This document shows positions 1-5,730 of a DNA stretch of 7,369 nucleotides, in pieces. Every line of letters starts with the position of its first letter. Positions within the stretch are counted from its first letter, which is position 1. The translations under genes and the position numbers were made by a program. Below the pieces are notes generated by a model, which saw nothing but the letters and a program-made list of their open reading frames with translations, had not been told where the DNA came from and searched no databases. Origin of the DNA: CBDUBU01 sp965365465 (lineage in GTDB: Bacteria > Bacteroidota > Rhodothermia > Rhodothermales > DASSAV01); the NCBI GenBank assembly GCA_965365465.1, contig CBDUBU010000208.1, positions 1 to 7,369 on the forward strand, read 5' to 3'.

Positions 1-172
1 AATTCCTGTTGTCCTCGGCGGCGGCGGAACCGGACTGGAGAATTTGCAAACGCTGTGCATCCCCTGCCATAAGAGAAAAACTGCCGCTTCCCAACGTGAT
101 GCCCTCACATCCCGGAAAGGCGTAAGGAACCTGTTCGATCCGCCCACAGATCAGGCTAAAGACGCGAGATGA
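1..172 (+). CDS. HNH endonuclease, C-terminal fragment (5' end outside window)
   Basis: Reading in frame from base 2 gives 56 residues before a TGA at 170-172. They begin IPVVLGGGG and continue through GLENLQTLCIPCHKRKT. This is the second half of a classical HNH nuclease domain: a conserved Gly-rich turn, the Asn of LENLQ, and a CxxCHxxKT zinc knuckle/helix that supplies the last metal-binding His. The first half, with the catalytic DH pair and usually a first CxxC, lies left of the window. After the motif there is a short polar tail of about 27 residues, so the domain sits near the C-terminus, as in small stand-alone or McrA-like HNH proteins. HNH enzymes cleave DNA with a single divalent metal ion. 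Whether this one belongs to restriction, a mobile element or phage packaging cannot be told from the fragment. The family call is firm and the role is open. Confidence 0.85.
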   Translation, partial: IPVVLGGGGTGLENLQTLCIPCHKRKTAASQRDALTSRKGVRNLFDPPTDQAKDAR

Positions 173-268
173 TGAGCCGGCAGCGCGAGAAGCGACAGGG
201 TGTCAGACGCTTTAATCATGTTTTCATGCTTACAGATGCTTTACCCTGCGTATTATTGAAGGTTAAGG

Positions 269-376
269 ATGGAGGTTCATAAGCACCGGAAGCGAACAAC
301 CCTTCCGTTGCACGGTAAAGTCCCCCTTCTCTCACGGACTTTCGTATCACCGATTCATTTATGCACAGAATACTGA
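269..376 (+). CDS. Possible 35-aa upstream ORF overlapping the usp start
   Basis: An ATG at 269 is preceded by an AAGG stretch about six bases upstream and opens a 35-codon frame. The peptide begins MEVHKHRKRTT and is rich in His, Lys and Arg. It ends at a TGA (374-376) inside the first codons of the universal stress gene, overlapping it by 16 bases in another frame. The stress gene itself has no visible ribosome binding site, so translational coupling from this short frame is conceivable. There is no homology evidence and the frame may be chance. Confidence 0.2.
   Translation: MEVHKHRKRTTLPLHGKVPLLSRTFVSPIHLCTEY
287..307. repeat. Small inverted repeat upstream of usp
   Basis: CGGAAG (287-292) and CTTCCG (302-307) form a perfect 6-bp inverted repeat around a 9-base loop. 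It lies about 50 bases before the usp start, inside the possible upstream ORF. No T-tract follows, so it is not a standard terminator. Otherwise 173-360 shows no clear promoter that I can support. Confidence 0.3.
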
Positions 377-837
377 TTTCACTGAGCCTCTGGGATACAA
401 CAGACAAGGTGCTCAGTCAAGGCAGCCGCGTCGCCGAAGCGTTTCAGCACAAGGAAGGTCATCCCGTTGAGGTGTGGCTCCTGCACATATCGAAAATTCC
501 AGCGCACATGAATCGCTGGCCCAAAGAGCTTCGGGAACAACGCGAAGAAGAGATAGCCTCGTTACGCCACGAATTGAACAAACGCGTCAATGAACTCACG
601 CTGTGCGGCCTGAACGCGCAGCCGCTGTTCATTGAAGAAAACGGCGTTGCTGGTGTAATCCTCGATCAAGCAAAAGAGATCGGCGCAGATTTGATCGTAA
701 TGGGGTCGCATGGACGCGGCGCACTGGCAGGCGCCTTCCTGGGAGATGTTACAAATGAAGTTCTTCGTGGCTCCCCATGCCCGGTGCTGGTTGTACCAAT
801 GACTGCTGCCAGTCAGTCGTCATCGAAAAGTGATTGA
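361..837 (+). CDS. Universal stress protein (UspA-like, single domain)
   Basis: This 158-residue protein has the length and layout of a single-domain Usp. It has an N-terminal hydrophobic strand (MHRILISLSL), a charged helix around residues 52-78 and the C-terminal signature GSHGRGALAGAFLGD (115-129) followed by VLRGSPCPVLVVP. Usp proteins are cytosolic dimers of Rossmann-like fold that bind ATP in one branch and help cells survive starvation, oxidative or energy stress. Two ATP-contact positions look altered. The usual G-x2-G-x9-G-[S/T] ends in Asp129 rather than Ser/Thr. The N-terminal strand lacks the usual Asp of the VAxDGS motif and reads SLSLWD instead. It may therefore be a weak or non-binder of ATP. 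ATG 361 is the first usable start, since the frame is closed by TAA at 316-318, but no Shine-Dalgarno is visible. The gene stands alone on the plus strand, 63 bases before the next one. Confidence 0.9.
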   Translation: MHRILISLSLWDTTDKVLSQGSRVAEAFQHKEGHPVEVWLLHISKIPAHMNRWPKELREQREEEIASLRHELNKRVNELTLCGLNAQPLFIEENGVAGVILDQAKEIGADLIVMGSHGRGALAGAFLGDVTNEVLRGSPCPVLVVPMTAASQSSSKSD

Positions 838-900
838 TTACCTGCACCCCGTCAGAATGGAATCCTTATCCCTTTCACCCAACCCCGATTGCTGCTATTC

Positions 901-1134
901 ATGAAGAAAATACCGGTGGCGCCTGTTGTAGCATTGCGCGAAGGCAAGCCTCTTCTGGTAAACTGGAATGGTCGTACGCACTACGTGCAGCGCGTGCTCG
1001 CGTCCTGGGAGGAAAAAGGGAAGTGGTGGATCAACCGACGAAGGCGAGAATATTTCAAGGTAGAACTCGAAGACGGGATCTACGAAATGTGCCATCATAG
1101 CGGCCAGTGGAAACTTACCAAGCTCTCTGACTGA
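901..1134 (+). CDS. DUF6504-like small protein
   Basis: The 77-residue product reads PLLVNWNGRTHYVQRVLASW, then GKWW (40-43), REYFKVELEDGIYEM (49-63) and GQWKLTKLSD at the end. The pattern of W-x-G, a W-[E/x] turn, GxWW, a [K/R]-x-YF-x-V strand, an acidic turn with Y-E, and G-x-W-x-L matches the all-beta DUF6504 family. That family is of similar size, and its members are often found near translesion polymerase or mutasome genes (ImuB-type). No such gene is visible here, so no DNA-repair role can be claimed. ATG 901 was chosen. A TTG at 889 would add four residues (MLLF) with no better ribosome site. The sequence is rich in Trp and basic residues around 41-50, which would fit nucleic-acid contact, but that is inference. 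The assignment is by remembered motif pattern only. Confidence 0.75.
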   Translation: MKKIPVAPVVALREGKPLLVNWNGRTHYVQRVLASWEEKGKWWINRRRREYFKVELEDGIYEMCHHSGQWKLTKLSD

Positions 1135-1562
1135 ACTTGAAACGGGAACCCGCCGCTGCGCTCCGGCTATTGAGGCTGCGCAACGCCGCGTCGTATCCAA
1201 TCGTGAAAATGTTGTTCCAGGTTCGGAATAACCTCTCGTTTGCTTATAGTTAACATGGTAAGTGATGCCTGCAACCGCTTGAATGAGATTTCAGGCGCAT
1301 ACACTGCGCTGCATCATGGAGAACAGGGATAAAGTGCGGCTGAGACATGGGGTGGTAGACAGGATCTGTTTTTCTCTGCTGTTCGACGCAGTCCTCTTTC
1401 CGGAAGACGGGATTGCTTACAGAGCACACACGTCGGATCCACTCGCTTCTCTCAGCCACGCAAAGGCACAGACGCCTCGGTATCTTTCCCTCTGAGGCCG
1501 ATTAATACCTGAACGTTCCTTCCGCCATGTGAGTCCGTTTAACTGCCAGGAGAGTCTCAATC
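1135..1562. other. 428-bp gap without a convincing gene
   Basis: Frames here are short and give protein-unlike sequences on both strands. Visible structure is limited. A compact CGGG-AA-CCCG dyad at 1143-1152 lies just after the DUF6504-like stop and has no T-tract. An interrupted palindrome around TTTCCGGAA lies at 1395-1407. A Shine-Dalgarno for the CBS gene lies at the right end. The promoter for the CBS gene presumably lies here, but I cannot place it with confidence. Confidence 0.5.
1548..1552 (+). promoter_or_regulatory. Ribosome binding site of the CBS-domain gene
   Basis: AGGAG lies ten bases before ATG 1563. It is one of the few clear Shine-Dalgarno sites in the window, and it fixes the start of the CBS protein. 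Confidence 0.7.
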
Positions 1563-2006
1563 ATGTCTATTCCAGTAAACAGCATCCTGAAAAGAAAGGA
1601 CGGAGAAATCGTCACCATTGACCGCTCCTCCAGCGTATTCGATACCATCAAGAAGATGGTAGAGCATAACGTGGGAGCCATCCTGGTCATGGATCAGGGT
1701 CAGGTATGCGGAATCTTTACGGAGCGTGATTATCTCCGGCGCATCGTCCTCGAGGGAAGAACTTCCAAAACCACACGTGTCGAGGAGGTTATGACGCCTG
1801 AAGTTATCTTCGTTGAGTCCGATTACTCTCTGGATGAATGCATGGCCATTATGACGGAGAAAAAGTGTCGCCACCTTCCAGTACTACACAAGGGCCGTCT
1901 TACCGGAATCATCTCCATTGGGGACTGTGTGAAAACCCTCTCCGATCATGCCCAACTCAGGGTGCGGGACCTGACAGGCTACATTACCGGCGAATACCCT
2001 TCCTGA
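1563..2006 (+). CDS. Tandem CBS-domain protein (Bateman module)
   Basis: The 147-residue protein consists almost entirely of two CBS domains. CBS1 (about 5-65) contains the signature VGAILVMDQGQVCGIFTERD followed by YLRRIV. CBS2 (about 73-133) opens with VEEVMTP and contains CRHLPVL (102-108) and GRLTGIISIGDCVK (111-124). A short tail ends in GYITGEYPS. Stand-alone pairs of this length, with the ERDYxRR/ISIGDxVK pair and a YITG tail, are widespread in bacteria. They form Bateman modules that bind adenosine-type ligands (AMP, ATP, NAD or similar) in the cleft between the domains. There is no fused enzyme or transporter, so it would act in the cytosol as a sensor on an unknown partner. The start is supported by AGGAG ten bases upstream. 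Three Cys (49, 93, 102) plus Cys122 are present but form no obvious cluster. Its neighbours include a Usp protein, also of nucleotide-binding type. Confidence 0.93.
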   Translation: MSIPVNSILKRKDGEIVTIDRSSSVFDTIKKMVEHNVGAILVMDQGQVCGIFTERDYLRRIVLEGRTSKTTRVEEVMTPEVIFVESDYSLDECMAIMTEKKCRHLPVLHKGRLTGIISIGDCVKTLSDHAQLRVRDLTGYITGEYPS

Positions 2007-2146
2007 CAAAACTTGACCTTTCAGGACTTGTAGCGCCTCTCAGTCATTGCGACCTTCGGACGATGATTCCAGGGCAGAGCCGGTATGCCCGCGCCGTAAT
2101 ATCGTAAAGAACTATCAACGGCCATCCCTAAAAAGGATCATCGGCC

Positions 2147-2632
2147 TTGCTTCGCTGTAGTGTCTATTCATGGGCATTTACTCAGACTCTCCACATACCG
2201 TTAACTTGTATGATCGGTGGCGGATATAAAGCAAAGCCAATACGCACGGCAAAATATTTCACTACCCGGAAACGCTGGGCGTTGGTTAAAATAACACTTA
2301 CCGCGAATGCATTTCGGATCAGGACGCTTGCGCTGACAGGTGGGCGCACCCGGGTTATCCCGATGAGCGATATCGAGGGTATTTCGATACTTACCATCAA
2401 GACAGGAAAAAAAATGAAGCAGCGTCTTGTGCTTCATTTGCATAACGGTGAAGTATTACATCTTCGCGTAGATGCCCCCGGATTGTGGGCGCTCGATGCG
2501 TCAAAAGCGCTTGAAGGAGAGGCCGAAGCAGATCAAGACCTGAACGCTTCCCGGTATAATGTAACTTCTTCCGGTTCTCACTTCCAGTCATCAACGCTAG
2601 CTCCGGTTTTCTCCGGCTCGAACGTGCTTTGA
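2147..2632 (+). CDS. Hypothetical protein with PH-like strand pattern
   Basis: I do not recognise this gene. The frame runs 161 codons from a TTG at 2147, which has AAAAGGA nine bases upstream. The first 21 residues look little like protein, so the ATG at 2210 (140 residues, MIGGGYKAKP) is a serious alternative although it has no Shine-Dalgarno. The middle (about residues 27-100 from the ATG) alternates hydrophobic strands: VKITLTANAFRIRTL, then TRVIPMSDIEGISIL, QRLVLHLHNG and VLHLRVD. It then has a helix, GLWALDASKAL. Strand-strand-turn-strand followed by a C-terminal helix is the layout of bacterial PH-like domains, and I infer that fold only. The tail from about 105 is polar and Ser-rich and may be disordered. 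There are no membrane segments or catalytic motifs. Codon structure supports coding in the middle best. Confidence 0.55.
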   Translation: MLRCSVYSWAFTQTLHIPLTCMIGGGYKAKPIRTAKYFTTRKRWALVKITLTANAFRIRTLALTGGRTRVIPMSDIEGISILTIKTGKKMKQRLVLHLHNGEVLHLRVDAPGLWALDASKALEGEAEADQDLNASRYNVTSSGSHFQSSTLAPVFSGSNVL

Positions 2633-2661
2633 TAGAGCCGTCTCCTCCTCTACCCGTCAAG

Positions 2662-2683
2662 AAAACACAGGGCGCTGTATTTT
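2662..2683. terminator. Candidate bidirectional terminator between converging genes
   Basis: AAAA-C-ACAG-GGCG-CTGT-A-TTTT forms a short stem (ACAG/CTGT with a GGCG loop). It is flanked by an A-tract and a T-tract that can extend the stem across one C/A mismatch. It lies 30 bases after the plus-strand stop at 2632 and 14 bases after the minus-strand stop at 2697, as expected for a shared Rho-independent terminator. The stem is short, so strength is uncertain. Confidence 0.45.
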
Positions 2684-2696
2684 GCGTTTTGCAAAG

Positions 2697-2903
2697 CTAC
2701 AGACTTGGAAAAGCCATGTGCGACGAAACCGGGGCAGGAGGCACTACGGCAATGACTTCCGCAGGATCAATGTAGGTGTCGTTCAGCGGCTGGTCATCTT
2801 CATCGAAGAATACAATTCCCTCTTTTGTTTTCTCGAAGCGAGCTGCTTTGATAGTAAGGTTGGCGCCCCCGCGAAGGTAGAGTGTATAGGTCCGCATTGC
2901 CAT
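2697..2903 (-). CDS. Small hypothetical protein, 68 aa, beta-rich
   Basis: The product starts MAMRTYTLYLRGG and continues with ANLTIKAARFEKT, GIVFFDEDDQPL, then TYIDPAEVIAVVPP and a short polar tail. Alternating hydrophobic strands with an acidic turn (DEDD, 34-37) and the final AEVIAVVP strand suggest a compact beta fold. They resemble small proteins whose last strand reads PAEVxAV(V/I)P. I do not recognise a named family. No signal peptide, membrane segment or cysteine is present. The start has no clear ribosome site. An alternative is the second Met two codons on. It is the last gene of the minus-strand arm, 137 bases after the 75-residue gene, with two hairpins in between. It could be expressed from the feo transcript or separately. 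The strongest argument for reality is the regular amphipathic pattern and acidic composition, unlike the other frames here. Confidence 0.6.
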   Translation of the reverse strand: MAMRTYTLYLRGGANLTIKAARFEKTKEGIVFFDEDDQPLNDTYIDPAEVIAVVPPAPVSSHMAFPSL

Positions 2904-2969
2904 GGTCTATCGTGGTCATGTATGAATGTTGCATTGCATGAGAACAGGATGCGTACATTGCGCCGGAGT

Positions 2970-2990
2970 CCGTCAAATACCATTTGACGG
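2970..2990. repeat. Perfect 9-bp inverted repeat with 3-base loop
   Basis: CCGTCAAAT (2970-2978) and ATTTGACGG (2982-2990) are exact reverse complements around ACC. The hairpin lies between the 75-residue and 68-residue genes and is not followed by a T-tract in either direction. It is more likely an operator or an RNA stability/processing stem than a Rho-independent terminator. Confidence 0.7.
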
Positions 2991-3015
2991 GGGGAGCAGG
3001 ATGGCCTCGGCTTCA

Positions 3016-3034
3016 GCGTCTTTCCGGAAAGCGC
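3016..3034. repeat. Palindrome just after the 75-aa gene
   Basis: CTTTCCGGAAAG (3020-3031) is a perfect 12-base palindrome. It extends to GCG/CGC on the outside with one bulged T at 3019. On the minus strand it begins seven bases after the stop codon of the 75-residue gene (3041-3043). No T-tract follows. It could protect the 3' end of the feo-side mRNA or bind a dimeric protein. Confidence 0.55.
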
Positions 3035-3040
3035 CTGCCC

Positions 3041-3268
3041 TTAACCCCATTCCTGAAGAAACCGAAAGACATCTTCCTTGCCGTCGTCATAAACTTTGCG
3101 GTAGTAGGCTTCAAGCTCATCAAGAACCGCGTCCAGCTCTTTGTTCTCAATGTGCGCGAGGATTCGAGCTTGCGCATACCGGGAAGTTCGCAGGAGCGCA
3201 TTCAGTTCGGTCAATTCCCCAAAAAGCTGCCCTATCATCGGGGCTAACTTCTCCATTTTTCCATCCAT
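3041..3268 (-). CDS. Small helical hypothetical protein downstream of feoB, 75 aa
   Basis: The protein is almost entirely predicted helix. It opens MDGKMEKLAPMIGQLFGELTE, then NALLRTSRYAQARILAHIE, and ends ELDAVLDELEAYYRKVYDDG followed by DVFRFLQEWG. Heptad-like Leu/Ile spacing suggests two or three packed helices or a coiled coil. It is acidic overall and has no cysteine. It is therefore not FeoC, which is a winged-helix protein often carrying cysteines, although it occupies the place where feoC sits in some operons. I do not recognise a family. The start is firm: AAGGAG (3279-3284, minus strand) lies ten bases before ATG 3268, the best ribosome site of the minus arm. The gene follows feoB by 87 bases on the same strand, so co-transcription is likely. 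A regulatory or scaffolding role for FeoB would be inference only. Confidence 0.75.
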   Translation of the reverse strand: MDGKMEKLAPMIGQLFGELTELNALLRTSRYAQARILAHIENKELDAVLDELEAYYRKVYDDGKEDVFRFLQEWG

Positions 3269-3278
3269 TCTGAACCCT

Positions 3279-3284
3279 CTCCTT
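3279..3284 (-). promoter_or_regulatory. Ribosome binding site of the 75-aa gene
   Basis: CTCCTT on the plus strand is AAGGAG in the transcript, ten bases before the ATG at 3268. It decides that start over the internal ATG four codons later. Confidence 0.75.
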
Positions 3285-3355
3285 AAGGTAATTTGTGGGG
3301 ATGTCGTCCAACCATAACGTACGCACCGGAACGTGCGGAAGATTCAGAAAAAGAT

Positions 3356-5584
3356 CTATCCCAGACCAAGCGCTTTGCCGACCTGAAAAACAATCAGCGA
3401 AGCCAGGTAGGCCAGCGCTGTCATGTATGAAAGCATAAACAGGGGCCAGCGCCATGAGTTTGTTTCACGCCTCGTGATAGCCAGGGTGCTCATGCACTGG
3501 CAGGCAAGCATGACAAAGATCATAAGACTGATGGCTACGAGTGGGGTGAATACAGGTTCTCCCGTGTCAGCATAGCGATCTGAACGGAGTTGCTCATGCA
3601 AGAGCAAATTGTTTTCATCTTCCTCTCCGACACTGTAGATGGTTGCCAGCGTACTGACAAGCACCTCCCGCGCAGCAAAAGCGGTAATAAGGCTCGCGCT
3701 GATTTTCCAGTCGAATCCAAGAGGGCGCATCACCGGCTCAAGCGCCAGTCCCAGCCGTCCGACGTAGCTGTACCGAATCTGCGCCTCCGGCGACAGGCTC
3801 TCATTCCCCGGTGTTTGCATCCCTCCGCCAGGGTTAATTGCCACGACCTCCACAGACGCATCGCCAACAGCCGATGATTGATCCGGCACGCGGGGAAAGC
3901 TTGCCAGAAACCACAACACGATGCTCATGAAAAGAATGATTTTGCCGGCCTTTGTCACAAACATCCTGGCTCTTTCCACCATCCTCCATAGCACATGCCT
4001 GAACTGCGGCAGCCGGTAGGCAGGGAGTTCGAGAAGCAAAAGGGACGAACTGCCCGGAATCAGATACCTCTTCAAAACCCAGGCGGCTGCCAGCGCCAGC
4101 GCTGTGCTTAGCACGTAAAGCCCGAAAAGCGCCAATCCCTGATAGCCAAACAGTCCAAATAGCCCTCCAACAGGAATAAATGCACCTATGAACAGCGTAT
4201 AAATAGGCAGGCGCGCCGAACAACTCATCAGGGGAATTACCATCATGGTTACCAGCCGGTCCCGATGGTTGTCAATGGTCCGGGTCGCCATGATGGCAGG
4301 GACGGCGCAGGCGTAACCGCTTACCAGCGGCACAACAGATCGCCCGCTCAGACCGAGCTTACTCATCATGCGATCAGCAATAAAGGCGGCGCGTGCCATG
4401 TAGCCTGTATCTTCCAGAAGCCCTATGAAGAAAAACAGGAGCAGGATTTGCGGGAGAAACACCAGCACCGATCCTACCCCGGCGATGATGCCGTCCACGA
4501 TCAAATCTCTGATCATTCCCTCTGGCAAGGCATTTTGCACGCCATCCCCGAGCGCAAGCATGGCGATCTCTATGCCGTCCATCAATGGCGCCGCCCAGGT
4601 GAAGACAGCCTGGAATATGAGAAAAAGCACCAGCAGGAAAAATATCGGACCTGCCACGCGATGCGTCAGCACTGCATCCAGATAGTCGGTGGCCGTTCGG
4701 CGCTCCAACCCTGACTGACGGCGCACCACACGACGCACAACAGATCCCAGCCAATCTTGACGTGCGTTCCACTCAGCCTCCCGGTAAGATATGCCTTTGC
4801 TGTGCAAATCCTGACGCGCTTCCTGCACAGCCTGAACGAACGGCGGGTTTTGCAGCGTCCAGGTATTGAGAATCCGGTCATTGACCAGGGCGCGAAGCGC
4901 CTCGCCGGACAGCCCTTTCGCCCGCCCATCAGGAAGTTCTGCCTTAAGCAATGGAACCAGCCTGTTTACGGCTTCGGAGACTTCGACCGGCAAGTTCAGC
5001 TTGCTCTTTGAAACCTCCGGAAGGGGCGCTAGCAGGACTGACCTCAGCGCCGGAAGCCCGTGCATTCTCGATGCCGACATTGCCACGACAGGAACGCCAA
5101 ATTCGGCGCTCAGCGCCTCGGCATCGGGGTACAGGCCGCTGCGTTCCGCCGCATCCATCATGTTCAGAGCCAGCACTATGGGTATGCCCAGGTCCATGAT
5201 CTGAGATGCCAGATGCAGGTTGCGCTCCAGGTTAGTTGCGTCTATTACACAGACTACGAGGTCCGGAACCTGCTCTCCGCTCATTTGCCCCGTTAAAACC
5301 CGGTACGCAATCTCTTCGTCAAGCGACTTGGGATTAAGGCTGTAAATTCCGGGAAGGTCGATAATCTCCGTCTTTTCCGAGCCGGCCATCCGGCCTACCT
5401 TCCGTTCGACGGTAACCCCTGCGTAATTACCGACCTTCTGGTGCAATCCAGTCAGCAGATTGAAGATTGTGGTCTTACCAACATTAGGATTGCCGGCCAA
5501 CGCGATTCGCCTGGCGCGCGTGGGCAGTTCTACCGTCAAAGCGCACCCTTCACACCCTCCGCACGTAGCACACTGTATCGACAT
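3356..5584 (-). CDS. feoB: Ferrous iron transport protein B (FeoB) with N-terminal Cys cluster
   Basis: This 742-residue GTP-dependent Fe(II) permease of the inner membrane is full length. Its cytosolic G domain has G1 GNPNVGKT (31-38), the switch Thr of GNYAGVT (T58), G3 DLPG (76-79), G4 NMMD (141-144) and a G5 SAS (170-172). A linker of helices follows. The membrane domain starts near residue 310, with the two Gate repeats marked by SGYACAVPAIMATRT (422-436) and FAAREVLVSTLATIY (636-650), and with SCSARLPIY (454-462) between them. The usual GFGCNVP is GYACAVP here; the Cys is kept but Asn is replaced by Ala. Before the G domain there is an unusual CATCGGCEGC stretch giving CxxCxxCxxC (C5, C8, C11, C14). 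ATG 5584 is preferred because AGGTG lies six bases upstream. A TTG at 5599 would add five residues. feoA lies upstream across a 146-base gap holding a strong hairpin. Confidence 0.97.
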   Translation of the reverse strand: MSIQCATCGGCEGCALTVELPTRARRIALAGNPNVGKTTIFNLLTGLHQKVGNYAGVTVERKVGRMAGSEKTEIIDLPGIYSLNPKSLDEEIAYRVLTGQMSGEQVPDLVVCVIDATNLERNLHLASQIMDLGIPIVLALNMMDAAERSGLYPDAEALSAEFGVPVVAMSASRMHGLPALRSVLLAPLPEVSKSKLNLPVEVSEAVNRLVPLLKAELPDGRAKGLSGEALRALVNDRILNTWTLQNPPFVQAVQEARQDLHSKGISYREAEWNARQDWLGSVVRRVVRRQSGLERRTATDYLDAVLTHRVAGPIFFLLVLFLIFQAVFTWAAPLMDGIEIAMLALGDGVQNALPEGMIRDLIVDGIIAGVGSVLVFLPQILLLFFFIGLLEDTGYMARAAFIADRMMSKLGLSGRSVVPLVSGYACAVPAIMATRTIDNHRDRLVTMMVIPLMSCSARLPIYTLFIGAFIPVGGLFGLFGYQGLALFGLYVLSTALALAAAWVLKRYLIPGSSSLLLLELPAYRLPQFRHVLWRMVERARMFVTKAGKIILFMSIVLWFLASFPRVPDQSSAVGDASVEVVAINPGGGMQTPGNESLSPEAQIRYSYVGRLGLALEPVMRPLGFDWKISASLITAFAAREVLVSTLATIYSVGEEDENNLLLHEQLRSDRYADTGEPVFTPLVAISLMIFVMLACQCMSTLAITRRETNSWRWPLFMLSYMTALAYLASLIVFQVGKALGLG

Positions 5585-5590
5585 ACCAGG

Positions 5591-5595
5591 CACCT
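5591..5595 (-). promoter_or_regulatory. Ribosome binding site deciding the feoB start
   Basis: CACCT on the plus strand is AGGTG in the transcript, six bases before ATG 5584. The upstream TTG at 5599 has nothing comparable in front of it. Confidence 0.55.
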
Positions 5596-5609
5596 GCAAC
5601 CATAAAACG

Positions 5610-5651
5610 AATTACGCGAAGCCGGGATGCATACCACCGGTTCGCGTAATT
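5610..5651. repeat. Strong inverted repeat between feoA and feoB
   Basis: AATTACGCGAA (5610-5620) and TTCGCGTAATT (5641-5651) are exact reverse complements over 11 bases. Inside them, CCGG (5622-5625) pairs with CCGG (5637-5640), leaving one bulged G and an 11-base loop. This gives a stem of about 15 bp. In the feo transcript the stem is followed by CGTTTTATGG, a weak U-run, and ends 14 bases before the feoB ribosome site. It could be an attenuator or partial terminator, an RNase-processing stem that sets the feoA:feoB ratio, or a DNA operator. The repeat itself is certain and its function is not. Confidence 0.9.
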
Positions 5652-5730
5652 ATCAATACTGCCGTTATCCCAACGATGTCATGTTCTCATCATGTAATCG
5701 CAGTTTGCGTACATGAGTCGCTATGCTTGT

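Noticed and set aside
895..1200. Open frame of about 100 codons on the minus strand over the DUF6504-like gene
   Set aside because: Antisense to a gene with a recognisable motif pattern; its own product has none.
1395..1407. TTTCCGGAA palindrome resembling the one at 3020-3031 (shared CTTTCCGGAA)
   Set aside because: A 10-base match in 7 kb can be chance, and the flanks do not match. Not called a repeat family.
1250..1495. Frames of about 70 codons on both strands in the long gap
   Set aside because: They overlap each other, have no ribosome site and give low-complexity-free but patternless products. Neither is supported.
3322..3337. CGCAC/GTGCG hairpin just after the feoB stop
   Set aside because: Only 5 bp with no T-tract; too weak to call a terminator.
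3834..4223. Long minus-strand frame inside feoB, in another frame
   Set aside because: Shadow of feoB, whose own frame carries all membrane and Gate motifs.
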